The notes under the pieces: generated by a model | Databases searched by the model: none | What the model was told of the DNA's origin: nothing | Seen by the model: the letters and a program-made list of their open reading frames with translations, nothing else | Translations under genes and position numbers: made by a program | Shown: positions 43,066-51,105 of the stretch, piece by piece | How the letters are laid out: the number at the start of each line of letters is the position of its first letter | Position numbering within the stretch: position 1 is the stretch's first letter | Origin: Streptomyces sp. CB02366 | Lineage (GTDB): Bacteria > Actinomycetota > Actinomycetes > Streptomycetales > Streptomycetaceae | Assembly (NCBI RefSeq): GCF_001905905.1 | Contig: NZ_LIVT01000001.1 | Location: 1,099,952 to 1,163,951 of the forward strand | Direction of reading: 5' to 3' | Length of the DNA stretch: 64,000 nt

Positions 43066-43920
43066 GTGCCACGACCCACCGCTCGCCCTCCCGTACCGGA
43101 CCCCACCGGGCCCGGCTCCGAACGGACCCGCCGTGCGGACCGCCGCCTCGGCGTGCGGCTGGCGGTCGCGCTCGCGGCCGGGGCGGCCGCCGCGGTCCCG
43201 TTCGCGCTGCTGGCGGTCCTCGTCGAAGGGGCGTGGCCGCCGCTGCGGCGCGTGGACGCGGGCGCGGCCCACCGGCTGCACGCGGTGGCGCTGGACCATC
43301 CGGCGTGGACGGCGACGCTGCGCGTCCTCTCAGACTGGGTGTGGGACCCCGCGACGCTGCGCACGGCGGTCGCGCTGCTCACCGTGTGGCTGCTGTACCG
43401 GCGGGCGTGGCGGCTCGCGGCGTGGGCGGCGACCACCGCGATCGGCGGCGCGCTGATCGGGGTGCTCGTGAAGGTCGTGGTGGAGCGGGCCAGGCCCTCG
43501 CTGCCGGCCCCGGTGGCCCACGCGCCGGGCTACTCGTTCCCCTCGGGCCACGCGATGACGGCCGTCACGTCGTGCGCCGTCCTCCTGCTGGTCCTGCTGC
43601 CGCTGGTCCCGCGCGGGTGGCGCGGGCCGTGCTGGGCGGCGGCGGGGCTCTCCGTCCTGGGCGTCGGGTTCACCAGGGTCGCGCTCGGCGTCCACTGGTT
43701 CAGCGACGTCATCGGCGGGTGGCTGCTGGGCGGGGCGGTCGTCGTCCTGACCGGCTGGGCCTTCGCGGCATGGCGGAGGGATGCGGGCCGCCCCCGTACG
43801 GAGGTGTCGGAAGGGCTCGAACCCGAACTGGCCGACGACCGCCCGGAGCCGGAGGCGTACAGCGCTCCGAACGGCCCGGCGAGCAGCCCGGCGAGGGGCA
43901 CAGACGACCGGCGCTCCTGA
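43066..43920 (+). CDS. PAP2-family membrane phosphatase
   Basis: A 284-residue membrane protein. The three PAP2 phosphatase motifs are complete: KVVVERARP (C1), YSFPSGHAMTAVTS (C2) and RVALGVHWFSDVIGG (C3). It should dephosphorylate a lipid phosphate such as phosphatidate or undecaprenyl pyrophosphate at the outer face. GTG at 43066 starts two bases after the BrkB stop. It is the third gene of the operon and the one with an intact active site. Confidence 0.92.
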   Translation: MPRPTARPPVPDPTGPGSERTRRADRRLGVRLAVALAAGAAAAVPFALLAVLVEGAWPPLRRVDAGAAHRLHAVALDHPAWTATLRVLSDWVWDPATLRTAVALLTVWLLYRRAWRLAAWAATTAIGGALIGVLVKVVVERARPSLPAPVAHAPGYSFPSGHAMTAVTSCAVLLLVLLPLVPRGWRGPCWAAAGLSVLGVGFTRVALGVHWFSDVIGGWLLGGAVVVLTGWAFAAWRRDAGRPRTEVSEGLEPELADDRPEPEAYSAPNGPASSPARGTDDRRS

Positions 43921-44054
43921 GCGGCCGGGGACGCGGTCAGCGCTCCCGACCAGCCCGGGCGGGGCCGGTGCCTGCGGTCGGCCGGCCCCGGCGGGCGCCC
44001 TGGCCCGGCCGGAGCGTCCGCCGGACCAGGGTGCCCGGACCGGCCGGGCCGGGG

Positions 44055-44525
44055 TCAGTACCCCTGGCCGGCCAGGAAGGACGCGAAGTCCAGCGTCAGG
44101 GACCGGGCCTCGGGTACGTTCGCTCCGTCCTCCCCGTCCACCAGCACGAACACGCAGACGTCCCGCCCCGCCCGCACCACCCACATGGCGCGGTCGCCGT
44201 CCCTCAGCAGAGCGAGTTCCAGCTCGCTCCCGGTGACGGCGTCGGACACCGCCTCGCGGCTCTCGCGCCGCCACAGGACGTCCGCGATCCGCAGGCCCCT
44301 CTGATGGACAGTCTCCTCGCACACCGTGCGCAGGGCCTCGACGTCGTCCGGGCCGCCCGCCACCGACCGGAAGTAGGGGAGGCCGTCCTCGTCACCGCGC
44401 CCCGCGACGGCGAAGAACCCCGCCTCGGCGGAGAACGCGGCGGCCGCCCGCACGGGCGACGGCGTCTCGCCGAGGGTCAGATGCGTACGGAGGGCCTCGC
44501 CCCACTGTTCGGCCACCGGGGTCAT
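44055..44525 (-). CDS. Hypothetical protein
   Basis: A 156-residue soluble, acidic protein I do not recognise. Features are an N-terminal helix, a beta-rich middle (GFFAVAGRGDEDGLPYFRSV) and a long strand-helix end (AMWVVRAGRDVCVFVLVDGE, ARSLTLDFASFLAGQGY). The pattern resembles SsgA- or roadblock-like small regulatory folds only loosely. It is convergent with the PAP2 gene. ATG at 44525 has AGGAGGCACC upstream. Confidence 0.7.
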   Translation of the reverse strand: MTPVAEQWGEALRTHLTLGETPSPVRAAAAFSAEAGFFAVAGRGDEDGLPYFRSVAGGPDDVEALRTVCEETVHQRGLRIADVLWRRESREAVSDAVTGSELELALLRDGDRAMWVVRAGRDVCVFVLVDGEDGANVPEARSLTLDFASFLAGQGY

Positions 44526-44792
44526 CGGTGCCTCCTCTTCGTCGACTGCCGCTCGGCGCAGAATCTCCTGCCCTGGTATTCCCCGGCCAGACGGGTTCCT
44601 CCGCACCCGTACGGAAAGCCTCGCGGACGAGTCGCGAACGCGCGCCGGATTCAGCGGCCGGGGAAGGGGCACACGTGGCAAGCACCGCTTCCGGACGCCC
44701 CCACGACGACGGCGACCCAGGACACAGGTCCAGAAGACAGCTCCAGGACCCCGCGTCAACGCCCCGTCACCGCACCAGGACAAGGAGTCGCC

Positions 44793-45035
44793 ATGATGAT
44801 CGTAGGAGTAGTCGCCGTCTGCGTCGTTCTCGCCGTACTCGCCTTCCTCGTACCGCGCCTCTCCCGCCACCCGGAACGCGGCACCCAGCGCACGCTGGGC
44901 GCGGGCTCCCGGGCCGGCGGCAAGGCCCCCGGCGTCCTGGGCCGCATCTTCAGCAAGCCGTTCCGCAGCAGCTCCAAGGCCGTCGGCCGCAGCGGCTCGG
45001 CCGGTCGGCGCGCCCGCGGCCACATGCCGTTCTGA
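44793..45035 (+). CDS. Small single-helix membrane protein (DUF6411-like)
   Basis: An 80-residue protein with one N-terminal helix (MIVGVVAVCVVLAVLAFLVP) and a basic, Gly/Ser-rich tail (TLGAGSRAGGKAPGVLGRIF, SSKAVGRSGSAGRRARG). Proteins of this form are conserved in Streptomyces; the family name is from memory and the function unknown. ATG at 44793 follows AAGGAG. A strong terminator follows at 45143. Confidence 0.75.
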   Translation: MMIVGVVAVCVVLAVLAFLVPRLSRHPERGTQRTLGAGSRAGGKAPGVLGRIFSKPFRSSSKAVGRSGSAGRRARGHMPF

Positions 45036-45142
45036 GCCGGGCGGCGCACGAACGCCGGTGTGAGCCCCGGGGGCGCACGAACGCCGGGTCCGAACCGCGG
45101 CGACGCGCGCGAACACCCGAAGGGCCCTCCCGCCCCACGCCT

Positions 45143-45182
45143 GAAGGGTCCTCCCGTCACGACGCGGACGGGAGGGCCCTTC
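45143..45182. terminator. Bidirectional terminator
   Basis: GAAGGGTCCTCCCGTC and GACGGGAGGGCCCTTC form a 16-bp stem (one T-G pair) with an 8-nt loop. An additional upstream copy of the left arm (GAAGGGCCCTCCCG, 45119-45132) offers an alternative stem. It separates the small membrane protein gene from the convergent aldo/keto reductase. Confidence 0.8.
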
Positions 45183-45198
45183 CGTTACGACGGCGGCG

Positions 45199-46188
45199 CT
45201 ACCAGGCGAACGCCTCCGGCGACGGGCCCGGCCCGGGGAAGATCTCGTCCAGACCCGTGAGCACGGCCTCCGGAAGGTCCAGTTCCAGGGCGCGCAGGGC
45301 GCTGTCCAGCTGGTCGGCGGTGCGCGGGCCGACGATCGGGCCCGTGACGCCGGGGCGGGTCAGCAGCCACGCCAGGGCCGCCTCGCCAGGCTCCAGGCCG
45401 TGCTTGTCGAGCAGGTCCTCGTACGCCTGGATCTGCTGACGGGTGGCGGGGTCCGCCAAGGCGTCGGCCGCCCGGCCCGAGGCGCGGCGGCCGCCCTCGG
45501 CGGTCTTCCGGATGACGCCGCCCAGCAGCCCGCCGTGCAGCGGGGACCAGGGGATGACCCCGAGTCCGTACTCCTGCGCGGCCGGGATGACCTCCATCTC
45601 GGCGCGGCGTTCGGCGAGGTTGTAGATGCACTGCTCGCTGACCAGGCCGAGGGAGCCCCGGCGGGCCGCCTGCTCGTTGGCCTGGGCGATCTTGTAGCCG
45701 GGGAAGTTCGAGGAACCGGCGTAGAGGATCTTGCCCTGCTGGACCAGGACGTCGATCGCCTGCCAGATCTCGTCGAACGGCGTGTTCCGGTCGACGTGGT
45801 GGAACTGGTACAGGTCGATGTGATCGGTCTGGAGGCGCTTGAGCGAGGCGTCGACCGCCCGCCGGATGTTCACGGCGGAGAGCTTGTCGTGGTTCGGCCA
45901 GGCCTCACCGTCGGCGCCCATGTTCCCGTACATCTTGGTGGCCAGGACCACCTTGTCGCGACGGCCGCCGCCCTGGGCGAACCAGGTGCCGAGGATCTCC
46001 TCGGTGCGCCCCTTGTTCTCGCCCCAGCCGTAGACGTTGGCCGTGTCGAAGAAGTTCAGGCCCGCGCCGAGCGCGGCGTCCATGATGGCGTGGCTGTCCG
46101 ACTCGTTGGTCTGCGGGCCGAAGTTCATCGTCCCGAGGACGAGCCGGCTGACCTTGAGTCCCGTACGTCCGAGCTGTGTGTACTCCAT
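45199..46188 (-). CDS. Aldo/keto reductase
   Basis: A 329-residue NADPH-dependent TIM-barrel reductase. YTQLGRTGLKVSRLVLGTMN is the typical N-terminus; NFFDTANVYGWGENKGRTEE holds Asp and the catalytic Tyr; VVLATKMYG the Lys; IDLYQFHHVDRNTPFDEIWQ the His. C-terminal VTGPIVGPRTADQLDSAL binds the cofactor phosphate. The substrate, a carbonyl compound, is unknown. Stand-alone gene. ATG at 46188. Confidence 0.92.
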   Translation of the reverse strand: MEYTQLGRTGLKVSRLVLGTMNFGPQTNESDSHAIMDAALGAGLNFFDTANVYGWGENKGRTEEILGTWFAQGGGRRDKVVLATKMYGNMGADGEAWPNHDKLSAVNIRRAVDASLKRLQTDHIDLYQFHHVDRNTPFDEIWQAIDVLVQQGKILYAGSSNFPGYKIAQANEQAARRGSLGLVSEQCIYNLAERRAEMEVIPAAQEYGLGVIPWSPLHGGLLGGVIRKTAEGGRRASGRAADALADPATRQQIQAYEDLLDKHGLEPGEAALAWLLTRPGVTGPIVGPRTADQLDSALRALELDLPEAVLTGLDEIFPGPGPSPEAFAW

Positions 46189-46293
46189 GGGTCCCCAGCC
46201 AACTCCTTCGAGTCCACTCCAGGCAAGCGCCCACGTCCGGGCGGGCAGGTGCGGCGGGCCCGCGGGCCGGTCCGCCGACGCGGCCCGCCCGGC

Positions 46294-46383
46294 TCAGCCG
46301 CCGAGGGCGGCCCCCACGGCGACGACGACGAACATCAGCACGAGCACGGCCGCCATGACGCGGTTTCTGGTCTTCGGGTCCAC
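46294..46383 (-). CDS. 29-residue single-helix membrane protein
   Basis: GTG start, then DPKTRNRVMAAVLVLMFVVV and AVGAALGG: a basic, Pro/Lys-containing N-terminus and one hydrophobic helix. I recall very similar tiny proteins from other Streptomyces, which supports it as a real gene. No function is known. It lies between the aldo/keto reductase and MFS genes. Confidence 0.65.
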   Translation of the reverse strand: MDPKTRNRVMAAVLVLMFVVVAVGAALGG

Positions 46384-46508
46384 CCTTCGAGCGTAACGGC
46401 TCCGCCCCCGGGGCCTGCGGCCAGGCCCGGCCCGCCGCCCGGCCTCCTCAACGGCCTCGTCCTCGCGACCGACGCCTTCCCCCGCGACTGACGCCCCGCA
46501 CACGAAGG

Positions 46509-46542
46509 ACGCCCTCCTCCCGGGAGACCGGGAGGAGGGCGT
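46509..46542 (-). terminator. Terminator of the MFS gene
   Basis: ACGCCCTCCTCCCGG-GAGA-CCGGGAGGAGGGCGT: perfect 15-bp stem with a 4-nt loop, 29 bp beyond the MFS stop. Confidence 0.85.
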
Positions 46543-46571
46543 TTCGCGCGTGCGGGGCCGTGCCCGCCGCT

Positions 46572-47906
46572 CTACGCCGCCGTCGCCAACTGCTCGCGCG
46601 GGACGAAGCGGACGTGGGGGCGGCCCGGGCGGAGGTCCACCTTCAGGCGGAGTCCGCCGACGCGGGCCAGGGCGAAGCCCACGGCCAGGGCGGCGATCAC
46701 CGAGATCGCACCGCCGGCCGCGAAGCCGACGCGGGCGCCGTACGTGTCGCTGATCCAGCCGACGATCGGGGCGCCCACCGGCGTGCCCCCGGCGAAGACC
46801 ATCATGTACAGGCTCATCACCCGGCCGCGCATCTCCGGGTCCGCGGCCATCTGGACGCTCGTGTTCGCGGTGATGTTCGTCGTCAGCCCGAGCATCCCGA
46901 TCGGGACCAGCAGGAGCGAGAACAGCCAGACGTACGGGGAGAGGGACGCGGCGATCTCCAGCAGCCCGAAGGCCGTGCCCGCCGCCACCAGCATCCGCAG
47001 CCGCGAGGAGCGGCGGCGGGCCGAGAGCAGCGCGCCGGCCAGCGAACCGGCCGCCATGAGGATGTTGAAGAACGAGTACATGCCCGCGCCGCCGTCGAAG
47101 ATCTCGTCGGCGAAGGCGGTCAGCCAGATCGGGAAGTTGAAGCCGAAGGTGCCGACGAAGCCGACCAGGACGATCGGCCAGACCAGGTCGGGGCGGCCCC
47201 GGACGTAAGCGAGGCCCTCGCGGAGCTGGCCCTTGGCGCGGGGCACGGTCACCGAGGCGTGGAGTTCGTCTCTGCGCATCATCAGCAGGCCGACGAGCGG
47301 GGCCAGGAAGGAGAGGCCGTTGAACAGGAACGCCCAGCCGCTGCCGACCGTGGTGATCAGGACGCCCGCGACGGCGGGGCCGATGAGCCGGGCGGACTGG
47401 AAGTTCGCCGAGTTCAGGCTGACCGCGTTGCGCAGGTGCGCGGGGCCGACCATCTCGGAGACGAACGACTGCCGGGCCGGGTTGTCGACGACGGTCACCA
47501 TGCCGAGGAGGAAGGCGACCAGGTAGACGTGCCAGACCTCGACGACCCCGGTCAGGGTCAGGACGGCGAGCGCGATGCCGCACAGGCCGAGCATGGCCTG
47601 GCTGACGAGCAGGATCTGCCGCTTCGGGAGCCGGTCGGCTATGACGCCGCCGTACAGGCCGAACAGCAGCATGGGAAGGAACTGGAGGGCCGTGGTGATG
47701 CCGACGGCCGTCGCGGAACCCGTCAGGCTCAGGACGAGCCAGTCCTGCGTGATGCGGGACATCCAGGTACCGGTGTTGGAGATCACGGCGCCCGTGGCGA
47801 ACAGGCGGTAGTTGCGGATCTTCAGCGACGAGAAGGTCCCGCCGGTCGTGCTCTCGTGGGTGGAAGTCGGTGCGGGGGCGGAGTCTGCTCCGGATCCCGT
47901 ACTCAA
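46572..47906 (-). CDS. MFS transporter (putative drug exporter)
   Basis: A 444-residue membrane protein with about 12 helices, of the MFS_3/EntS-like group: LKIRNYRLFATGAVISNTGT at the start, LYGGVIADRLPKRQILLVSQ (motif A) between helices 2 and 3, NPARQSFVSEMVGPAHLRNA and PIVGWISDTYGARVGFAAGG. It probably exports a drug or metabolite. The start is a TTG at 47906; AGGAG lies about 12 bases upstream. It is downstream of a MarR gene on the same strand, so the pair probably forms an efflux operon controlled by that regulator. Confidence 0.88.
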   Translation of the reverse strand: MSTGSGADSAPAPTSTHESTTGGTFSSLKIRNYRLFATGAVISNTGTWMSRITQDWLVLSLTGSATAVGITTALQFLPMLLFGLYGGVIADRLPKRQILLVSQAMLGLCGIALAVLTLTGVVEVWHVYLVAFLLGMVTVVDNPARQSFVSEMVGPAHLRNAVSLNSANFQSARLIGPAVAGVLITTVGSGWAFLFNGLSFLAPLVGLLMMRRDELHASVTVPRAKGQLREGLAYVRGRPDLVWPIVLVGFVGTFGFNFPIWLTAFADEIFDGGAGMYSFFNILMAAGSLAGALLSARRRSSRLRMLVAAGTAFGLLEIAASLSPYVWLFSLLLVPIGMLGLTTNITANTSVQMAADPEMRGRVMSLYMMVFAGGTPVGAPIVGWISDTYGARVGFAAGGAISVIAALAVGFALARVGGLRLKVDLRPGRPHVRFVPREQLATAA

Positions 47907-48043
47907 AAGGGTTCATCTCCTCGGGCGTCTGCGGTGTTCGGTCCGACGAGGACGTGACGACGGGCGCTCCGGCGGGGGCCCGGTGCGGACCGGACGGCGT
48001 ACGTCCGGTCCGGCGGCGGGTCATCGTCGGCGCGCCCGTGGGG

Positions 48044-48484
48044 TCACAGGTGGGCGAGCTTCTCCAACACGGGCGCGGCGGCCCGAAGCGTCTCCCACTC
48101 GTCCTCGTCCAGGCCCTCGGCGAGATGGGTCAGCCAGGCGTTCCGCTTGGTGCGGCTCTCCGCGAGCATGGCCTCGGCCTGCTCGGTCTGGCTGACCATC
48201 TTCTGCCGACGGTCATCGGGGTGCGGTTCCAGCCTGACCAGCCCCTTCGCTTCCAGCAGCGCGACGATGCGGGTCATCGACGGAGGCTGGACGTGCTCCT
48301 TGCGGGCCAGCTCGCCGGGGGTGGCCGAGCCACAGCGGGCGAGGGTGCCGAGCACCGACATCTCGGTGGGGCTCAGCGACTCGTCGACCCGCTGGTGCTT
48401 GAGGCGACGGCCCAGCAGCATCACGGCGGAGCGGAGGGAGCTCACGGCGGCGGCACTGTCGCCGTCGTGGATCAGGTCAGGCAT
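48044..48484 (-). CDS. MarR-family transcriptional regulator
   Basis: A 146-residue winged-helix regulator. LSPTEMSVLGTLARCGSATP, GELARKEHVQPPSMTRIVAL and LEAKGLVRLEPHPDDRRQKM are the standard recognition helix and wing with the DxRxK motif. It likely represses itself and the adjacent MFS gene and is relieved by a small ligand. ATG at 48484. Its 134-bp upstream region is shared with the divergent ribbon-helix-helix gene. Confidence 0.92.
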   Translation of the reverse strand: MPDLIHDGDSAAAVSSLRSAVMLLGRRLKHQRVDESLSPTEMSVLGTLARCGSATPGELARKEHVQPPSMTRIVALLEAKGLVRLEPHPDDRRQKMVSQTEQAEAMLAESRTKRNAWLTHLAEGLDEDEWETLRAAAPVLEKLAHL

Positions 48485-48618
48485 GTTTGTTAGCGTAACT
48501 CATTACCCTACCTAAATACCACTCGGTAGTGCAGGTGCGGAAATCTACTCACCCGAACGAGTGAGTTCGGAGCGGAAAGTGACGCGAGGAACACTCCGGG
48601 GCGGCGACCCTGCTGGGC
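48485..48618. promoter_or_regulatory. Divergent promoter region with inverted repeat
   Basis: A/T-richer sequence (TTAGCGTAACTCATTACC, 48490-48507) near the MarR start and a perfect inverted repeat ACTCAC-CCGAACGA-GTGAGT (48547-48566) are candidate promoter and operator elements for the MarR-type repressor. Confidence 0.45.
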
Positions 48619-48879
48619 ATGGGATCGACAGTACTCAGCCTGCGGATAGACGGTGAGCTGCTCGACCGGCTCCGGCAGCACGCCGCCAAACGCGGAATGA
48701 GCGTCCAGGACTACGTGGTCCGGACGCTCATTCGCGACGACTTCGACGAACGCTTCACCGCGGCCGTCGAGGAGACGGAGAAGTTCTACGGCGACTCCGG
48801 CGGGAGCGTGACGCCCCCGGCCGGCGGGGCCGGCGACGCCACCACCCATGTGATGGGGGTGACACCGCCGGTCACCTGA
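48619..48879 (+). CDS. Small ribbon-helix-helix-like protein
   Basis: An 86-residue protein. STVLSLRIDGELLDRLRQHA followed by AKRGMSVQDYVVRTLIRDDF matches a ribbon-helix-helix DNA-binding fold. The C-terminal third is Gly/Thr-rich and probably disordered. Such proteins are often antitoxins, but no toxin gene is adjacent, so a stand-alone regulator is likelier. Confidence 0.75.
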   Translation: MGSTVLSLRIDGELLDRLRQHAAKRGMSVQDYVVRTLIRDDFDERFTAAVEETEKFYGDSGGSVTPPAGGAGDATTHVMGVTPPVT

Positions 48880-48923
48880 CGGGGGCGGTTGTGCCGGTCA
48901 CCCGACGAGGGCGGCGCCCCGGG

Positions 48924-50378
48924 TCACGTGAGGCCGAGCGCCGGCATCGCGTAGTAGAAGACGAACACCGCCGCCACCGCGTACATGGCCACCGGGACCT
49001 CACGGCCGCGGCCGGCCGCCAGCCGCAGCACGGCGAAGGCGATGAAGCCGATGCCGATGCCGTTGGTGATCGAGTACGTGAACGGCATCATCAGCATCGC
49101 GAGGAACGCCGGGATCGCGAGCGTGTGGTCGCTCCAGTCGATGTCCCGCACCGAGCCCGCGATGATCAGGAAGCCGACCGCCAGCAGGGCGGGCGTGGCC
49201 GCCTGCGAGGGGACCATGGTCGCCAGCGGGGTGAGGAACAGCGCCACCGAGAAGAGCAGGCCGGTCACCACGCTCGCCAGCCCGGTCCGGGCGCCCTCGC
49301 CGACGCCCGCGGTGGACTCCACGAAGCACGTGGTGGCGGAGGAGGAGCTGGCGCCGCCCGCCGCGACCGCGACGCCGTCCACGAGCAGCACCTTGTTGAT
49401 GCCGGGGAAGTTGCCGTCCCGGTCCATCAGCTTCGCCTCGTCCCCGACGCCGAGGATGGTGCCCATCGCGTCGAAGAAGCAGGACAGCAGCACGGTGAAG
49501 ACGAACAGGACGCCCGTCAGGACGCCGACCTTCTCGAAGCCGCCGAACAGGCTGACCTGGCCGAGGAGCCCGAAGTCCGGCGTGGAGACCGGGCTGCCCG
49601 GCCACGAGGGCGTCGTCAGACCCCACGCCCCCTCGGGCAGGCCCGCGATCGCGTCGATGACCACGGCGACGACCGTCATCGCGACGATGGAGATGAGGAT
49701 CGCGCCGGGCACCTTGCGCACGATCAGCGCGAGCGTCAGCAGCGTGCCGAGCACGAAGACCAGCACCGGCCAGCCGTTGAGGTGGCCGTCGCCGCCGAGC
49801 TGGAGCGGCACGGTGGTGTGCGCGGCGTCCGGCATGCGCGAGACGAAGCCCGAGTCGACCAGGCCGATCAGCAGGATGAAGAGGCCGATCCCGATCGCGA
49901 TGCCCTTGCGGAGCGATTTCGGCACGGCGTTCATCACGCGTTCCCGCAGCCCGGTGGCGACCAGCAGCATCACCACGATGCCCGCGAGGACGACCATGCC
50001 CATCGCGTCGGGCCAGCTCATCCGGGGGGCGAGCTGGAGCGCGACGACGGTGTTGACGCCGAGGCCGGCGGCGAGCGCGATCGGCACGTTGCCGATGACG
50101 CCCATCAGCAGCGTGGAGAAGGCGGCGGACAGCACCGTGGCGGTGACCAGCTGCCCGTTGTCGAGCTGGTGGCCGTACATGTCCTTCGCGCTGCCCAGGA
50201 TGATCGGGTTGAGCACGATGATGTACGCCATCGCGAAGAACGTGGCGAACCCGCCGCGGAACTCCCGGGCGACGGTGGACCCCCGCTCGGAGATCTTGAA
50301 GAACCGGTCCAGGCTGCCCTGGGACTGCGGAGCCGACGGGGGCGGGGTGTCGACCGGAGCGGTGGCCGAGGGGGACAT
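48924..50378 (-). CDS. NCS2-family purine (guanine/hypoxanthine) permease
   Basis: A 484-residue membrane protein with about 12-14 helices of the AzgA-like branch of NCS2. REFRGGFATFFAMAYIIVLN, NVPIALAAGLGVNTVVALQL and ESTAGVGEGARTGLASVVTG are characteristic. It should take up hypoxanthine, guanine or adenine with protons. ATG at 50378. Upstream is an unusually A/T-rich leader of about 80 bp, probably its promoter; I found no purine riboswitch core. Confidence 0.9.
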   Translation of the reverse strand: MSPSATAPVDTPPPSAPQSQGSLDRFFKISERGSTVAREFRGGFATFFAMAYIIVLNPIILGSAKDMYGHQLDNGQLVTATVLSAAFSTLLMGVIGNVPIALAAGLGVNTVVALQLAPRMSWPDAMGMVVLAGIVVMLLVATGLRERVMNAVPKSLRKGIAIGIGLFILLIGLVDSGFVSRMPDAAHTTVPLQLGGDGHLNGWPVLVFVLGTLLTLALIVRKVPGAILISIVAMTVVAVVIDAIAGLPEGAWGLTTPSWPGSPVSTPDFGLLGQVSLFGGFEKVGVLTGVLFVFTVLLSCFFDAMGTILGVGDEAKLMDRDGNFPGINKVLLVDGVAVAAGGASSSSATTCFVESTAGVGEGARTGLASVVTGLLFSVALFLTPLATMVPSQAATPALLAVGFLIIAGSVRDIDWSDHTLAIPAFLAMLMMPFTYSITNGIGIGFIAFAVLRLAAGRGREVPVAMYAVAAVFVFYYAMPALGLT

Positions 50379-50450
50379 GGGTGACCTCAGTCGTACGTAG
50401 GGAGGTAAGGCGGGGCGCTACCAGGCGGGAAGCAAAGGGACGAAAGGTGA

Positions 50451-50535
50451 TCGCATTTGGATGTTCAGACGAAGAATTCGAGCCAACCCAAAGCAGATTC
50501 AGTATGAATACATCAAGCGAAGATCGCTATCTCCG
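50451..50535. promoter_or_regulatory. A/T-rich island upstream of the purine permease
   Basis: About 85 bp with far lower GC than the surroundings (GCATTTGGATGTTCAGACG ... GTATGAATACATCAAGCG). It contains the short inverted repeat GTATGAATAC. It lies 73-157 bp upstream of the permease ATG and 108 bp upstream of the DUF2530 gene. Probably the promoter region; no gene is supported. Confidence 0.5.
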
Positions 50536-50642
50536 CGCGTAGACCCGTGGCGCCACTGGGGCCCGGACGCCTTCCCGCAGCCTCCCCGGCCCCCGTGCCC
50601 GCCGATCGGAGAGCCTCCGGACCCGCCCCATACACTGAGGTC

Positions 50643-50975
50643 ATGGAGAAGTGGACCCCGAAGCACGAGGCGCCCGAACCCCTGGAGGGCCCCGTCGTCG
50701 CCACCGTCGTCGGCGGCACGATCCTCTGGTTCGTCCTCTTCCTCGCCCAGCTCCCCTTCTACGGCTGGTTCGCGGACCGCGGCCACACCTGGTGGGTGTG
50801 GACCCCGCTGGCCGGCGCCGGACTCGGCCTGATCGGCATCTGGTACGTGCGCGGGCGCGACGCCGCCCTCAAGCGGCACGCGGCCCGGGCGGCGGCGAAG
50901 GACGCCGCCGGAGCGGAGGCCGAGGGCAGCGCGCTGGGCGCCGGACGGACGGGCCGCCCCGACCGGCTCGGTTGA
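50643..50975 (+). CDS. DUF2530-family membrane protein
   Basis: A 110-residue protein with two helices: VVATVVGGTILWFVLFLAQL and WVWTPLAGAGLGLIGIWYVR, followed by a basic, Ala-rich cytoplasmic tail. This matches the actinobacterial DUF2530 family of unknown function. ATG at 50643. It is divergent from the NCS2 permease, an arrangement I recall from other Streptomyces. Confidence 0.82.
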   Translation: MEKWTPKHEAPEPLEGPVVATVVGGTILWFVLFLAQLPFYGWFADRGHTWWVWTPLAGAGLGLIGIWYVRGRDAALKRHAARAAAKDAAGAEAEGSALGAGRTGRPDRLG

Positions 50976-51105
50976 GGCGCCGGTCCGGGCCGACCGGGGC
51001 CGGGCGCACCCCCGTACGACCACAGGCCCGACTTCGTCCTCCCGTGGTCGGATCTTCACCCCTCCCGGTGGGTGGTTCCCCGGGTACGCCCGTAACGTCG
51101 GAGCC

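Noticed and set aside
48619..48879. Antitoxin of a toxin-antitoxin pair
   Set aside because: A ribbon-helix-helix fold is plausible, but no toxin-sized gene is adjacent on the same strand.
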